Notes: a model not told the origin generated them from the letters alone. A stretch of DNA of 64,000 nucleotides from Novosphingobium olei (GCF_012927405.1 NZ_JABBGM010000012.1:1-64000), one strand, 5' to 3'; counted from the stretch's first letter, positions 1-9,460 are shown. Program-made: numbers and translations.

Positions 1-1
1 G

Positions 2-124
2 GTCACCGGCACCGGATGGGCCGATCTGCGCGACGATGGCTGGCTCGAAGGCGAAATCGCCTACGATAATGGCGACGACACAACCTTCATCGCCAAACCG
101 TGGCCTTTTTCAGCAGCCTGTTAA
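2..124 (+). pseudogene. C-terminal fragment of an unrecognised protein, cut at a scar
   Basis: The frame is open from the first base of the window to a TAA at 122-124, giving about 40 residues rich in Asp and Gly with a central GWADLRDDGWLEGEI stretch. The last few residues are probably not native. The DNA from about 105 onward reads on the opposite strand as the interior of a MarR-like gene, so this frame seems to run across a recombination junction and stop by chance. I do not recognise the family with certainty. The start lies outside the window. Confidence 0.3.
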
Positions 125-425
125 GCCAGCGGATGGTGGTGGCAATCGGAATGGATGACATGTAGCTGAGATCAGTGACACTCGTGCGCTTGCCCTCAAC
201 CCAGGCAAGATAAAGACAAAGCAACAATTCCCAACAATTGTCACTGGCAAGATCCGCACCTAGGATCGCCCGGCGTCTGGCCCGAATGTCAAGCTCTCGG
301 TTTGCGAGATGGGTGTAAGACACCCTTGAGTTGGCTGGCAAACCAAAGCCGCCAGGCTTGCTTCCAAGGAGCGCCGCAAGGATTTCGAGGGCATCGAGAG
401 CCCGTTGCCGATCTTCGTTGAGCAT
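87..425 (-). pseudogene. Truncated MarR-like winged-helix regulator
   Basis: Reading from the ATG at 423-425, the protein has a helical segment (RRRAILGADLASDNCWELL) and then a wing-helix core with GKRTSVTDLSYMSS and ATTIRWLNRLL. This matches, in the same order, the intact MarR-like gene at 15656-16108 (RRQILGPDLATESAWDILL, GKRLSATDVGHVTG, SALRWLG). The reading stops a few residues after the recognition-helix region, so the beta wing and C-terminal helices of the family are missing. The cut coincides with the fragment reading the other way. It is probably non-functional as a DNA-binding regulator. An upstream in-frame ATG at 495-497 exists but lengthens the protein without family support. Confidence 0.55.
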
Positions 426-816
426 TGCATTACCCTTAAACAATGTCGGCGGATTTCCCCTCGATCTATCTCGCCAATGATGATTGAGCGATACCATAGG
501 CCGCTATAGACCGCAATCGATTGCGTCAAAACGGTTTCAGTTGAAGCGAGGCCTTTGGGCTGACTTTCACACACCGCACGTCAAGGACTATACATCTGTT
601 GAATTGGAGCCGGTCGGGACAAAGGTGCCCGGTGCTCTCCGCTATTTCGCCACCATCGTGCGCTCCGAACGCTCTTCCAACCCGAGTTGGTACTGCCAGC
701 CCTGATCGGTGCTGCCATTTGGCTGCGGGTCGGCACGGAAGGATCGCCGCCGAGAGACTTGTTGAATTCTGAGGCGTCGCCCCCTAAGGCTACGGCCTCG
801 CTTTGGGGGGTCGTAA
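426..816. other. No recognisable gene
   Basis: Short overlapping frames occur on both strands here, but none shows a domain, a good ribosome-binding site or a family pattern. This is the space between a broken regulator and a small orphan gene, and I see no terminator or repeat in it. Confidence 0.4.
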
Positions 817-1017
817 GTGAGCGCCGCATCACGCCAACAAACCGAAATGGAACTTCAGGAGTATTTTCGTAACAGCTCCACTCGTCATTCGACCCGCCTT
901 AAACTCGAGCTGCGGGAGCTGCTGCATTCGGACAGCGATGATGCCGCTATTGCCAAATGGGTCCGAAATAATGCCTTCGAGTTGGTGACCGCGCTGCACG
1001 AAGCAATGCAACCTTAA
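817..1017 (+). CDS. Small hypothetical protein
   Basis: 66 codons from a GTG start. A run of six G residues sits about six bases upstream and is a reasonable ribosome-binding site. An ATG ten codons in (847) is an alternative start. The product is charged and helical (RLKLELRELLHSDSDDAA, then AKWVRNNAFELVTALHEAM), with no signal peptide or membrane segment. I do not recognise the family. It stands alone, with a broken gene to its left and a convergent lipoprotein gene to its right. Confidence 0.4.
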   Translation: MSAASRQQTEMELQEYFRNSSTRHSTRLKLELRELLHSDSDDAAIAKWVRNNAFELVTALHEAMQP

Positions 1018-1169
1018 GCTGCATTGCCAAGCCGCAAAGACATTCCAAAGGTTTCGCAGCAGTAGCTTGAGCCTTCGCCATCCGCCACCACGCCGTCAGC
1101 GGCATACTGGGCCATGCCCTTCCGTTTACGATACCTTGTATACGCAAATGTCCGAAACAGAGGGTGTGC

Positions 1170-2096
1170 CTAATGACCAACAAACACGCCCGCAGCGGTA
1201 TTGGCACCGTTATCCGTGAGTGAAAACGCAAAGCCCGTCTCAGCTGCGTTCGGACCGTAAAAAGCTCCACCAAACGATCCGTCCATCTGGAGACCCGTTA
1301 TCGTCCCGGTGTAGCGACTCGTATCCACGCCAATCGCACCAGTCCCCTTTAAAGTGCCCAGGTCAACGGCGCCGATAGCGTCTGATGCAACGTCAGTTGT
1401 ACCCCGCAAATTCAGCGAAGTGCGAATGACGCCCTTCTCGAAATCGGCAGTTAACGTCCCATTGCTCCCGGCAAGACGATAGGACTGACCATCGAAGGCT
1501 GCCACACCATCGACGCTGCCGCTGTATGTCGCTTGTCCGGTCTTGGGCAAACCAGCGGCTCCCGTCTGTATGCCAGCGACCGCAAAACGCGTCAGGTAAT
1601 GCGTGGTGGATTGGCCAGGCTGGTATGTGGACCAGATCCCGTAAGTGACGTAGGTGAGCGCTATCTGGCTATTCTGGCTGCCCGATTTAAATAAGCGCAA
1701 CTCTTCGACCGAATTGCCGTCATTCACCTGATAGATGTCAAATCTGCTATTGCTCGCTGCGATATCACCAGGAGCAAAAGTCCTGCTGGTTGCCTCATCC
1801 TTGACGGTGTAGCTTTTCGCGGTTGCATCATAAGAAATCGTGAGAGTCGCATAGCTCGCCCGCGACGGCAAGCTCACCCCACTCGAAGCTCCGCTCGATT
1901 TAGTAACATCAAGGATAATTTTGGCGCTTGCGGCGTCGAATTTTTCGCTGACCGTCGGCGGAAGCGAAGTATTCAGTCCCGGGGTTGGCTCGCCACCGCT
2001 GGCCCGAAAACCACCACTACTCGCACAACCTTGCAATAGGTTAGCCACCATCAAGGCAACAACACACTTCGCCGAAACACTTCCACTGTTTGCCAT
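1170..2096 (-). CDS. TbpB-like (transferrin-binding-protein-like) surface lipoprotein
   Basis: The start at 2094-2096 follows a GGGGCGG motif and gives a type II signal peptide ending in the lipobox LLQGC, so the mature protein begins with a lipidated Cys. An Ala/Ser/Gly-rich linker follows. The C-terminal half has the pattern of the TbpB beta-barrel domain, finishing with GSFGGAFYGPNAAETGFAF and a GVFVG end (NAAAGVFVG type). Members of this family are exported lipoproteins, many of them surface-exposed; relatives bind transferrin, haemoglobin or factor H, but most environmental members have no known ligand. No Slam exporter and no partner TonB receptor lies beside it, so the ligand is open. 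The barrel signature makes the family call fairly safe; the function is not known. Confidence 0.75.
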   Translation of the reverse strand: MANSGSVSAKCVVALMVANLLQGCASSGGFRASGGEPTPGLNTSLPPTVSEKFDAASAKIILDVTKSSGASSGVSLPSRASYATLTISYDATAKSYTVKDEATSRTFAPGDIAASNSRFDIYQVNDGNSVEELRLFKSGSQNSQIALTYVTYGIWSTYQPGQSTTHYLTRFAVAGIQTGAAGLPKTGQATYSGSVDGVAAFDGQSYRLAGSNGTLTADFEKGVIRTSLNLRGTTDVASDAIGAVDLGTLKGTGAIGVDTSRYTGTITGLQMDGSFGGAFYGPNAAETGFAFSLTDNGANTAAGVFVGH

Positions 2097-2148
2097 TCTG
2101 CCGCCCCATTGCGCGTCGTGCTCTTGCAAGGCGCTCCGCCCTTATGAC

Positions 2149-2340
2149 ATGTCCTGTGACAAGACGATAGCAATAGCAGAGCCTTGTGACGTCGTGAACA
2201 ACATCTCACGCTTTCATCGAGAACCAAAACTTGAGGCTGCCATTCAGGCCGCATATTCCGGATCGAATCGGGAACAGGTCACCGCTGAAATCCTTGCAAA
2301 GCTTGAACTCGTTCGTCAGATAACAACTGAAAGGCGTTGA
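2149..2340 (+). CDS. Possible small hypothetical protein
   Basis: A 63-codon frame from the ATG at 2149, divergent from the lipoprotein gene with only about 50 bases between the starts. The second half (EPKLEAAIQAAY, then REQVTAEILAKLELVRQITTERR) is a plausible amphipathic helix. No family is recognised and there is no clear ribosome-binding site, so this could be a chance frame. Confidence 0.25.
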   Translation: MSCDKTIAIAEPCDVVNNISRFHREPKLEAAIQAAYSGSNREQVTAEILAKLELVRQITTERR

Positions 2341-2441
2341 AAGGTGCGAACTAGACGACAAACAGGGGAACAAATCTCTCCATTTTGCTTATTATGTGAT
2401 ATGCATTGTTACGAATTTGATGCAGGAGTGAGGGTGCGCGA

Positions 2442-2759
2442 ATGAGCTCGCGATTGAGTGAAGCTGCACGACGACTAAGAGCAGCTGCGGGCATTCTTAG
2501 CGACGCTGACGACGTGGCGCTAATCCATGAATATGCAGACGAGCTAGAGTCCTTGGCGTCCAAAGCCCAGGATTTGAAGGCTGATGCCTGCGAAGAAGAC
2601 GTGGATACGCGAGCAAGGCTTCTGAAGACGTGCCTGGAAAAAGCCTTTCCCGTTCCGCCCGGCACACCATTCAACGGTCTGTTGATCATGCTCGATGAAT
2701 CGAGCTGGTCGGGTGAAATCGACGGCGGAAAAGCACCTGCCCGATCGACACGGGCTTAA
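2442..2759 (+). CDS. Small helical hypothetical protein
   Basis: 105 codons, with a good ribosome-binding site (GGAGTGAGGG) just upstream of the ATG. The N-terminal two thirds is a charged helix (RLSEAARRLRAAAGIL, IHEYADELESLASKAQDL). The tail is Pro/Gly-rich. No signal peptide or membrane segment is present. Short helical proteins of this look are common in sphingomonads, but I cannot assign a function. It runs tail-to-tail with the next gene and overlaps it by four bases. Confidence 0.5.
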   Translation: MSSRLSEAARRLRAAAGILSDADDVALIHEYADELESLASKAQDLKADACEEDVDTRARLLKTCLEKAFPVPPGTPFNGLLIMLDESSWSGEIDGGKAPARSTRA

Positions 2760-3052
2760 GACACACCCCGCTGAGCGATACCGCCCGGGGTTAGCTCCTC
2801 CAACCCAACCTTCGTCCCACATAAAATTGTTCGTTGGGACAAGAAAAGGTCAGCTTGTTGCAGGAACTGCGCTACTTCTTCCAAGCTCTCCGCAAGACGC
2901 TGGATGACCGCTGCATCACGCGCCACGTCAAGGCGAGACATGAATTCAGCTAGCCTTGATTCTATTACTCTAACATCATTAACCAGCTTATCTGCAGACC
3001 CGATCAACCCACCGTTCATGCGAAATGCAGAACGCCGCTTCACACTGTCCAT
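2756..3052 (-). CDS. Possible small helical hypothetical protein
   Basis: 98 codons, convergent with the previous gene. After a basic start (MDSVKRRSAFRMNGG) the product is largely helical (ADKLVNDVRVIESRLAEFM, VIQRLAESLEEVAQFLQQAD). A second Met at residue 12 is an equally possible start. The ribosome-binding site is weak (GGGTG). No family is recognised. Its helical style resembles the neighbouring small gene, so the two could be related in role, but that is a guess. Confidence 0.35.
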   Translation of the reverse strand: MDSVKRRSAFRMNGGLIGSADKLVNDVRVIESRLAEFMSRLDVARDAAVIQRLAESLEEVAQFLQQADLFLSQRTILCGTKVGLEELTPGGIAQRGVS

Positions 3053-4768
3053 CGCGCACCCGATTTTTCGATTTTTCTATGCAACCATTACGTCAAATTC
3101 GCCGATTTTAACCACTCGTTAACACCGCGCAGAAGAAACATCAGGTTTGGGTATAAAGTCAATCGGTTGTTTGGCAGATCCCGTAGCAGCCAGGTTTGCA
3201 CCCTATGGTAGTTAGTTTTCTTGCTGAACCATGGGGGATCTGCAGCCTCTCAACAATCCGCACGAACGCTTATCATGCAATCCGCCAGGCATCTTTGCCG
3301 GAGTGCCAATTCGTGCCGAGTAAGTCCAAGCCCGGTTTGTCCCGGTCTCAGTTACGCTATCGCAAGCGCCTGGATGCTTTGGCATAGCGGTTCGGTCTGG
3401 TAAGCCATCGGTCGACCTTCCGCAACTTGTACAACAAAGCGGAAATCTCGGACAGATTCCTGCAAGTGTTGGGGCTTACCCTGGTCCTCGATGGTCGTCA
3501 CCCAAGCGATTTCGGCCAGGTCTCGGGCAAACGCTGCGCATTTTGCGGGAGTGAGTGCAGCGGTTCGGTGCAGCCATCCCGGATAGCTTCGCAACGCGCA
3601 GAGCATGGGGTGAGGCCAAGACGCCCAGCTAGGAGCAGCGCCCACAGCTCGCCGCCGACATCGAAGTCGGGCCAACCCCGCAGCGCTTGGCGTCGTACGT
3701 TTGCAGATTGCTATTCTGCTGCATTGAGCCTGAAACAACTTCGCGTGCTCCGCCGCTCGCAGCACACGAGCTCACGCTTCGCGCGATGTGCCACCGCAAG
3801 CTTTCGGCGCCGCCGCGGTGTATTGAACGAAATACCTGACGACCGCTTGAACACGCCTCGCAGCCTGGCTGGCGAAGAGCTAGCGGTGGTGCCCAAAAGA
3901 AATGCCGATAGGTCTGGTGTAGAAAGACCAGGTTTGCATCAGCCAGGCGCCGGGCTCACCCGGCGCTGGACGAAGTGCGGCGTTTACCCATTGGCACCCA
4001 AAGATAAGCGGCGATCATCGGAAGGGCTGTTTGGTGCGATCTGTTACCTCAAAGACAACGCAGACGGCATTGGCACGCCCCCTTTGCAACAGCGCGGCAA
4101 TGAGCATGCACCGTGAAGAGATGGCTATCGGCGTCGCCTCTGGCGCCCATGCATTCCGGTCGCTTGCTCCAGGCTACGTCGCCTGGATCGCCCGATTTCT
4201 TCGCGACGCCATCTGCAGGTTTCACGACGGCATCATCGACCCCTGCTGCTTTGCTTGAAACAAGCTCATCGAACTCCCTTGGTGCATCATGTCCATCGGC
4301 CCGCACCCGAGGGCACCCATGGCTTCTGATCAACGTACCTGGGTTTTGCGCCCCAGAGATATATAGATCAGGATCCACCAGGATCGCGAGTGGGGTGGGT
4401 CCACGATCACTCAGATCGGTATAGACGACCTTGCAAATGCCTATCCGAATAGATCCCTGCAATGCCGAAGCTGCTGCAAAATCAAAGGCAAGTGAACGAC
4501 TGCTCTCACTGCGAAAAGACGTCGGCAGGGCTCCTCCTGGATGGTAAAGAATGAAGCACTTCCAGACTCAGATCTGGAACCCTTGCAACAGACATTTGCC
4601 GATCCATTCAAATAAAAGGAAGGTTTGGTTCGTGAAGCGCATAACCGATCTTCATAAATGACGGCAGGCAGGCCCCGAACAATAATTATGCGCGTCGCAT
4701 ATGAGGCAGTCAGACCGCAAATTCTTATTCCATCGATGAGATCGCCCTGAGTGCTTCGTTTTAATTGA
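3053..4768. other. 1.7 kb without a recognisable gene; one strong hairpin
   Basis: Frames of 100-230 codons exist on both strands but are Arg/Ser/Pro-rich, lack ribosome-binding sites and show no domain, so I read the stretch as decayed or non-coding. A strong hairpin lies at 3943-3969 (arms CCAGGCGCCGGG and CCCGGCGCTGG, one bulged base, CTCA loop), preceded by a smaller one at 3911-3929. Neither is followed by a T run, so terminator function is unsupported. Confidence 0.5.
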
Positions 4769-6373
4769 TCACGGAACGGGAAGTTCTTTCACCGGATCGA
4801 GTGCCACTTCGGGAGTTACTAAGGGAGCTGCTGGATCCCGGAGCGCCCGGTCACGATGGCCTCCGAGCGGAGCACCATCCAGTGCGCGTACGACAGGCGT
4901 TAGGAAAGGAATATCCCCCCGCTTTCGTACTTTGTTGTAGTGTTGCTCTTCATCATAGCGTTTGGCTTGCGGGAGCAACCAGCTTTGTTCGAGTGCCCCC
5001 ATTGCAGCCAGCACGCGGGCTTGCGCGGCGTAGGCGCCTGCAATCGCCGAATTATAATTACTTCTCGTCAGCAGCAGTTCTCTTGCAAGATCAAGCACAT
5101 CAAGTGTCGTGCGAAGTCCGGCCTTTTCCTGCAAGAGCGCGCCGTCATAAGCTGACTTGGCAGCGACGACAGCGAGAGCAAGGCGATCGATAGCTGCAGA
5201 TTGCGCCCGCCAATCTGCCCACGCCGAGGCAAGCGTCGACCGGTTTTCGCGAAGCGCCGCGTCGATCAGCCTCCAGTCAGCATCGTTGGCAGCTTGCGCT
5301 TCGCCGACGCGCGCCTGGCGCAGACCACTCTCGAAGATCGGGCCGGACACGACAACTTCACCACGGAGATCGCGTTGATCCTGACGCGGAAGCGTGCCGA
5401 AGATCGAGCGCACGTCCCATCCATTCGTATAGTCCGCCTGGCCCCGCAGATCCACACGCGGCATCAGGTCCGCCTTTACAGATTCCACAGATGCGCGGGA
5501 CGTCTTCTCGCGTTGCTGCGATGCCAGCAAAACGGGACTGTGGGTCTCTGCGTACGCATAGGCTTCCTCCAGCGTCCGAACCGGCAGATTCAGGGGAGGT
5601 GGTGGAGATAAGACGCCTGCCGGTCCTCCAATTGCTTGGAGAAAGCCTGCCTCGCTTGCCGCTGCATCCCGCTGGGCAGTATAGAGCTGCGCGCGCCCAA
5701 GCTCGATCCGGGTCTCAACTTGTTGCACATCAGTGGATGTCACTTCATGCCGTGCCAGCCGGGCTCGATTATCCGAGAGCTCACGTTCTAGTGTCGCGAG
5801 GTTGTCTCGTGTGATCGCGACGCTTGCGCGATCCCGCAAAAGGCCGATGTAGGCGACAATTGCATCGAGCAGAGCCTGCTGCTCGGCCGAGCGTAAGACC
5901 TCCCGCTGATATTCCAATTGGGCCATAGCATAACGCTCACCGGCAGCGTTGCGCCCGAATGTAAACAGAGGTTGGGTCAATATGGCAGTTGCAGTTGCAC
6001 TGCGGCTTGTTCCGTCGGACCATGCCTTTCCAGGCGTGCGTGTGCCGCTGCGCGTAATTCCATAAGTAAGTTCGAAATTGAGCTTGGGCCCATACGCAGC
6101 GCGAGCCTGCGGCACACGATAATCTACACTTTTCAACGCAGACCGCTGCGCCAAGAGCGTCGGGTTTGTCCAGTAAGCGAGCCCAAGCGCGTCCGCCATA
6201 TTGGTCACAGGCGCACCGCTCTGCGCTTGCCGCTCGATGTCCAGCGGTGTGTCATCCGGTAGCGCCGGCGCTAGCGCCAAGGGCGTATCCGATGCAGCGG
6301 CTGTTTCGCTCGCCATGACCGGACAAGCGGAAAAACCCAAAAATACAGACAGGGCTAGACGATGGCGAAGCAT
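4769..6373 (-). CDS. TolC-family outer-membrane channel of a type I secretion system
   Basis: 534 residues from the ATG at 6371-6373, which follows GAGGAC and opens a signal peptide (MLRHRLALSVFLGFSA). An ATG 11 codons upstream would overlap the preceding gene. Two TolC/OEP repeats are visible: residues about 60-270 (ALGLAYWTNPTLLAQRSAL, PLFTFGRNAAGERYAMAQL) and about 280-470 (AYAETHSPVLLASQQREKT, GPIFESGLRQARVGEAQA). Both have the long coiled-coil character of the periplasmic tunnel. The C-terminal 60 residues are Pro/Arg-rich and probably disordered. The protein should trimerise in the outer membrane and complete the export channel with the HlyD and ABC proteins encoded immediately upstream. 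Confidence 0.88.
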   Translation of the reverse strand: MLRHRLALSVFLGFSACPVMASETAAASDTPLALAPALPDDTPLDIERQAQSGAPVTNMADALGLAYWTNPTLLAQRSALKSVDYRVPQARAAYGPKLNFELTYGITRSGTRTPGKAWSDGTSRSATATAILTQPLFTFGRNAAGERYAMAQLEYQREVLRSAEQQALLDAIVAYIGLLRDRASVAITRDNLATLERELSDNRARLARHEVTSTDVQQVETRIELGRAQLYTAQRDAAASEAGFLQAIGGPAGVLSPPPPLNLPVRTLEEAYAYAETHSPVLLASQQREKTSRASVESVKADLMPRVDLRGQADYTNGWDVRSIFGTLPRQDQRDLRGEVVVSGPIFESGLRQARVGEAQAANDADWRLIDAALRENRSTLASAWADWRAQSAAIDRLALAVVAAKSAYDGALLQEKAGLRTTLDVLDLARELLLTRSNYNSAIAGAYAAQARVLAAMGALEQSWLLPQAKRYDEEQHYNKVRKRGDIPFLTPVVRALDGAPLGGHRDRALRDPAAPLVTPEVALDPVKELPVP

Positions 6374-6386
6374 CTTGGCGTCCTCG

Positions 6387-7736
6387 TCAATTGTCACGAA
6401 ATGCACGCATAAACTGATCGCGAAGCGGCTTTGTAAGGTAGGAAATCATCGATCGCCCGCCTGTTTCAATGTAGACTTCTGCCGGCATCCCACTTTTGAG
6501 ACCCAGGCCCTCGCGCCTCACAGCCGCCTGATCCACTGCAATCCTGACCATGAAGTAAGCCTGCCGCGATTCGGGATTGTCAGTTCGGTCCGTTGCTACG
6601 TAGATCACCCGGCCCGGAATTTGGGGCGTAGCAGCGCGATTAAAGGACGAGAAAGTCACTCGCGCCGCTTGCCCTGTCTTCACCTGATCAATGTCCACCG
6701 GGCTGATCATAGCTTCGACTACCATCAGGTCCTTGTCTGGAACAATTTCCATGATCGCTTCAGCGGGCTTTACGACGTCTCCAATAGCTGCAAAGGCAAT
6801 TTTCTCGACGACGCCAGAGTATGGAGCCCTGATTTCGCTTCGGTCCTGCTGATCAGATGCTGCGACGGATCGCATTTGCTGCTGATTGAGCGCGGTGTTG
6901 ACTTGCGCAAGGTCTGTGCCTGCTTGCACGCGCCGAGTCTGGCTGAGCTGGATAAGCTGCTCCTGCGCTTCTGTAATCCGAGCGCGTACTTGCGCAATTT
7001 GCGAACCTAGCGCCGCCGTGTTGCCTTCCATGTCCACCGCGGTCCGCTCGAGCTGATTGAGACGATCGATCGTGACGAGCTGCTTGTTCCAGAGATCGCG
7101 CACTCCTTGCCTTTCGGGCTCGATCAGCGCACGCTGTTTGCGTACGGCCGAAATCTGAGCATTGAGTCCGGCGATTTCATGGTTGAACTGCGCAATCCGG
7201 GCCTGAAGCTGTGCCCGCTGCTCACTTTCTTCACGACGGCGAAGCTCAAATAAATGCGCTTCATCAGCCATCGCCTGTCGTGCAGCAGGACTCTCAGACT
7301 TCGTCAACTCTTCGGGGAAGCGAACCGCGCCAGCGCCAAGGCGTTCAGCTTCGAGCCGGGCGCGCTGCGCCAGCAGCTGGTCAACTGTCAGGCTTGAAAA
7401 CCGAGCATCTGCGCCGCTAACGCGGTCGTCGAGCCGCAATAGCAGCTGACCCTCTTTAACGTGCTCGCCATTGTGGACCATGATCGACGAAATGACGCCG
7501 CCAGTCGGATGCGCGATACGCTTCACTCGCGACTCCGTGCCGACCTGACCGCCGCCAATCACAGCGCCACCAATTGGAATGACGCTCGCCAGAACGAACA
7601 GAACGAGCAATAGGACGCTCACCGTGATGGTCAGTTGGCGCAGGCGGGGAGAGCCGGCAGCAGAAATCTGCGTGTCGTCATTCAAATCGGAAATAATGCT
7701 CTTGGCAATATCCTGAGGAACCAGAGCCTTGCTCAC
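6387..7736 (-). CDS. HlyD-family type I secretion periplasmic adaptor
   Basis: 449 residues from a GTG that overlaps the ABC gene's stop as GTGA, so the two are translationally coupled. A single membrane segment lies near residues 33-55 (VSVLLLVLFVLASVIPIGG). It is followed by the biotinyl-lipoyl half (GGVISSIMVHNGEHVKEG), a long coiled coil at about residues 110-285, the second lipoyl half (IRAPYSGVVEKIAFAAIGD) and a beta-barrel C-terminal region with GLKSGMPAEVYIETG. This is the full HlyD/PrtE layout at the usual length. It links the inner-membrane ATPase to the TolC-like channel encoded 13 bases downstream. Confidence 0.92.
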   Translation of the reverse strand: MSKALVPQDIAKSIISDLNDDTQISAAGSPRLRQLTITVSVLLLVLFVLASVIPIGGAVIGGGQVGTESRVKRIAHPTGGVISSIMVHNGEHVKEGQLLLRLDDRVSGADARFSSLTVDQLLAQRARLEAERLGAGAVRFPEELTKSESPAARQAMADEAHLFELRRREESEQRAQLQARIAQFNHEIAGLNAQISAVRKQRALIEPERQGVRDLWNKQLVTIDRLNQLERTAVDMEGNTAALGSQIAQVRARITEAQEQLIQLSQTRRVQAGTDLAQVNTALNQQQMRSVAASDQQDRSEIRAPYSGVVEKIAFAAIGDVVKPAEAIMEIVPDKDLMVVEAMISPVDIDQVKTGQAARVTFSSFNRAATPQIPGRVIYVATDRTDNPESRQAYFMVRIAVDQAAVRREGLGLKSGMPAEVYIETGGRSMISYLTKPLRDQFMRAFRDN

Positions 7737-9460
7737 GCTATCGCTCCTTTGCGCTGGCCAGAAGCGTCCCGCTTGGCATCGGCGTTGGCACCCATCTTCT
7801 TTAACACAGCGTCCCTTTCACCGAAATCGGTCAGACGACCGCCGGCCAGCACCGCCAGATGCGTCGTCGGCCCTAGCGTTGCCGGACGATGCGTGATCAT
7901 GATCACTATGCCTCCCCGCTCACGGACGCCAACTACGGCGTTGGCGAGCGCAACATCGCCCTCCATATCGAGATTGGAGTTCGCTTCGTCTAAAACCAGC
8001 AGGAACGGATCCCGATATAAAGCCCGGGCCAAGCCAACCCGCTGACGTTGCCCGGCCGAGAGTTCCACACCGCCGGCAGAGCATTCCGTTTCATAGCCGT
8101 TGGGCAGTGATAGAATTAGATCATGCAAGCCTGCTGCCTTGGCCGCCGCAATAATCAACTCAGACGAGGCGTCCGGATCAAACCGGGCGATGTTTTGGCC
8201 GATCGTGCCATCCATCAGGTCGACAGTCTGAGGCACGTAGCCCATGAATCCCCCAAGGGTTTCGGGATCCCATTGGTCAAGCGTAGCACCGTCCAGCCGA
8301 ACTTCGCCGCGCTGCGGTTTCCAGATCCCGAGAATGGCCTTGATCAGCGTGGTCTTGCCCGCAGCACTTGGACCAATGATGCCAAGTGCCTGTCCCGGCT
8401 GCAGAGCGAACGACACCCCACTCACTGCGAAGAGTTGGGTTCCTGGAGGCGCAACCCACAGTTCACGTAACGACAGCTCTCCGCTGGGTCTCGCCAGACT
8501 CACCTCGCGGCGTGGCGGCCTGCGAAACGCCACAAGCGCCTGTGCCAACCGCTTCCAACCGCCGCGCGCCGCAACCAAGCCACGCCAGTTGGCGATCGCC
8601 TGATCGACCGGGGCCAAAGCCCGACCAGAAAGGACCGAGGACGCGAGAATCACACCCCCGCTTGCTTTGCCGTCGATCACCAGCAACGCACCCACTGTTA
8701 AGATCAGCGACTGCAAAAGCATGCGGAAAGTTTTGCTGGCACCGCCCAGGCGCGCCGCGGTCCGCGAAAGAAAGGTCTGGACGTTTATGAAGCCGTCCTC
8801 CCATTTCCCCGTGCGCCGCACCAACCGCTCTTGCATACCCATTGCAAGAGCGCTCTCAGCAAATCGGATCTCAGCCAGAGCCGCCGCAGTGCGCTGACCG
8901 GTGATGTTCGCAAGCTCCCGTGAGCCTTCTTGGGTTCGCCGATTGGAGTACATGGCGAGGATCGACATGATGATCGTGCCAAGCAAGGCCGTCAGCCCAA
9001 GCCACCAGTGAAGCGCGAACAACACCACCATAAATGCGATGACCCAAGGGAGGTCAATCAGCGCAATTGGCCCCTGTCCGGCCAGAAAGGAATGGATAGA
9101 ATCGAGATCGCGGTTGAACTGCAGACCATCGGAATGATCTGCCCCCATCCTCAACGGCCGGGTCACAGTCGCATAGTGCACCGATTCGAAGAGATCGTTA
9201 TGTACGCCGTTGGCAACTTCCAGCAACGCTTGGCTTCGAATAGCATCGAAAACTGATTGGAAAGCATAGACAATAATAAGCATGCCAAACAAGCCGAGCA
9301 GCGTCGGAATACTGCGGCTTGGGAGAACGGAATCATAGACCAGCATCATGTAGGCCGTCCCCGCAAACACGAGAACATTCAACAGGACGCTCGCAACAAC
9401 AACAAGAACCAGGTTCTTTTTGTACCGTTGCAGGAACAATTTAAATAATTGGCTGTCCAC
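7733..9460 (-). CDS. Type I secretion permease/ATPase (PrtD type)
   Basis: 575 residues from a GTG start preceded by AGGA. The first 300 residues are an ABC exporter membrane domain with no C39 peptidase or C39-like domain in front, as in the PrtD/AprD group. The nucleotide-binding domain has Walker A (GPSAAGKTT, residues 363-371), the signature LSAGQ (467-471) and Walker B (LLVLDE, 487-492, continuing ANSNLD). It is first in a three-gene operon with the adaptor and outer-membrane genes. Substrates of this group carry C-terminal signals, often with RTX repeats. I see no RTX-bearing gene in this window, so the cargo is unknown. Confidence 0.92.
   Translation of the reverse strand: MDSQLFKLFLQRYKKNLVLVVVASVLLNVLVFAGTAYMMLVYDSVLPSRSIPTLLGLFGMLIIVYAFQSVFDAIRSQALLEVANGVHNDLFESVHYATVTRPLRMGADHSDGLQFNRDLDSIHSFLAGQGPIALIDLPWVIAFMVVLFALHWWLGLTALLGTIIMSILAMYSNRRTQEGSRELANITGQRTAAALAEIRFAESALAMGMQERLVRRTGKWEDGFINVQTFLSRTAARLGGASKTFRMLLQSLILTVGALLVIDGKASGGVILASSVLSGRALAPVDQAIANWRGLVAARGGWKRLAQALVAFRRPPRREVSLARPSGELSLRELWVAPPGTQLFAVSGVSFALQPGQALGIIGPSAAGKTTLIKAILGIWKPQRGEVRLDGATLDQWDPETLGGFMGYVPQTVDLMDGTIGQNIARFDPDASSELIIAAAKAAGLHDLILSLPNGYETECSAGGVELSAGQRQRVGLARALYRDPFLLVLDEANSNLDMEGDVALANAVVGVRERGGIVIMITHRPATLGPTTHLAVLAGGRLTDFGERDAVLKKMGANADAKRDASGQRKGAIA

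Noticed and set aside
3943..3969. Strong hairpin as a terminator
   Set aside because: No T run follows and no gene ends nearby, so terminator function is not supported; it is noted only as a structure.
3427..4116. A 229-codon plus-strand frame in the gene-poor stretch
   Set aside because: It is Arg/Ser-rich, has no ribosome-binding site and no recognisable domain, and competing frames of equal quality lie opposite.
4049..4462. A 137-codon minus-strand frame
   Set aside because: Composition is not clearly coding, no family is seen and no start signal is present. It could be an orphan, but I cannot support it.
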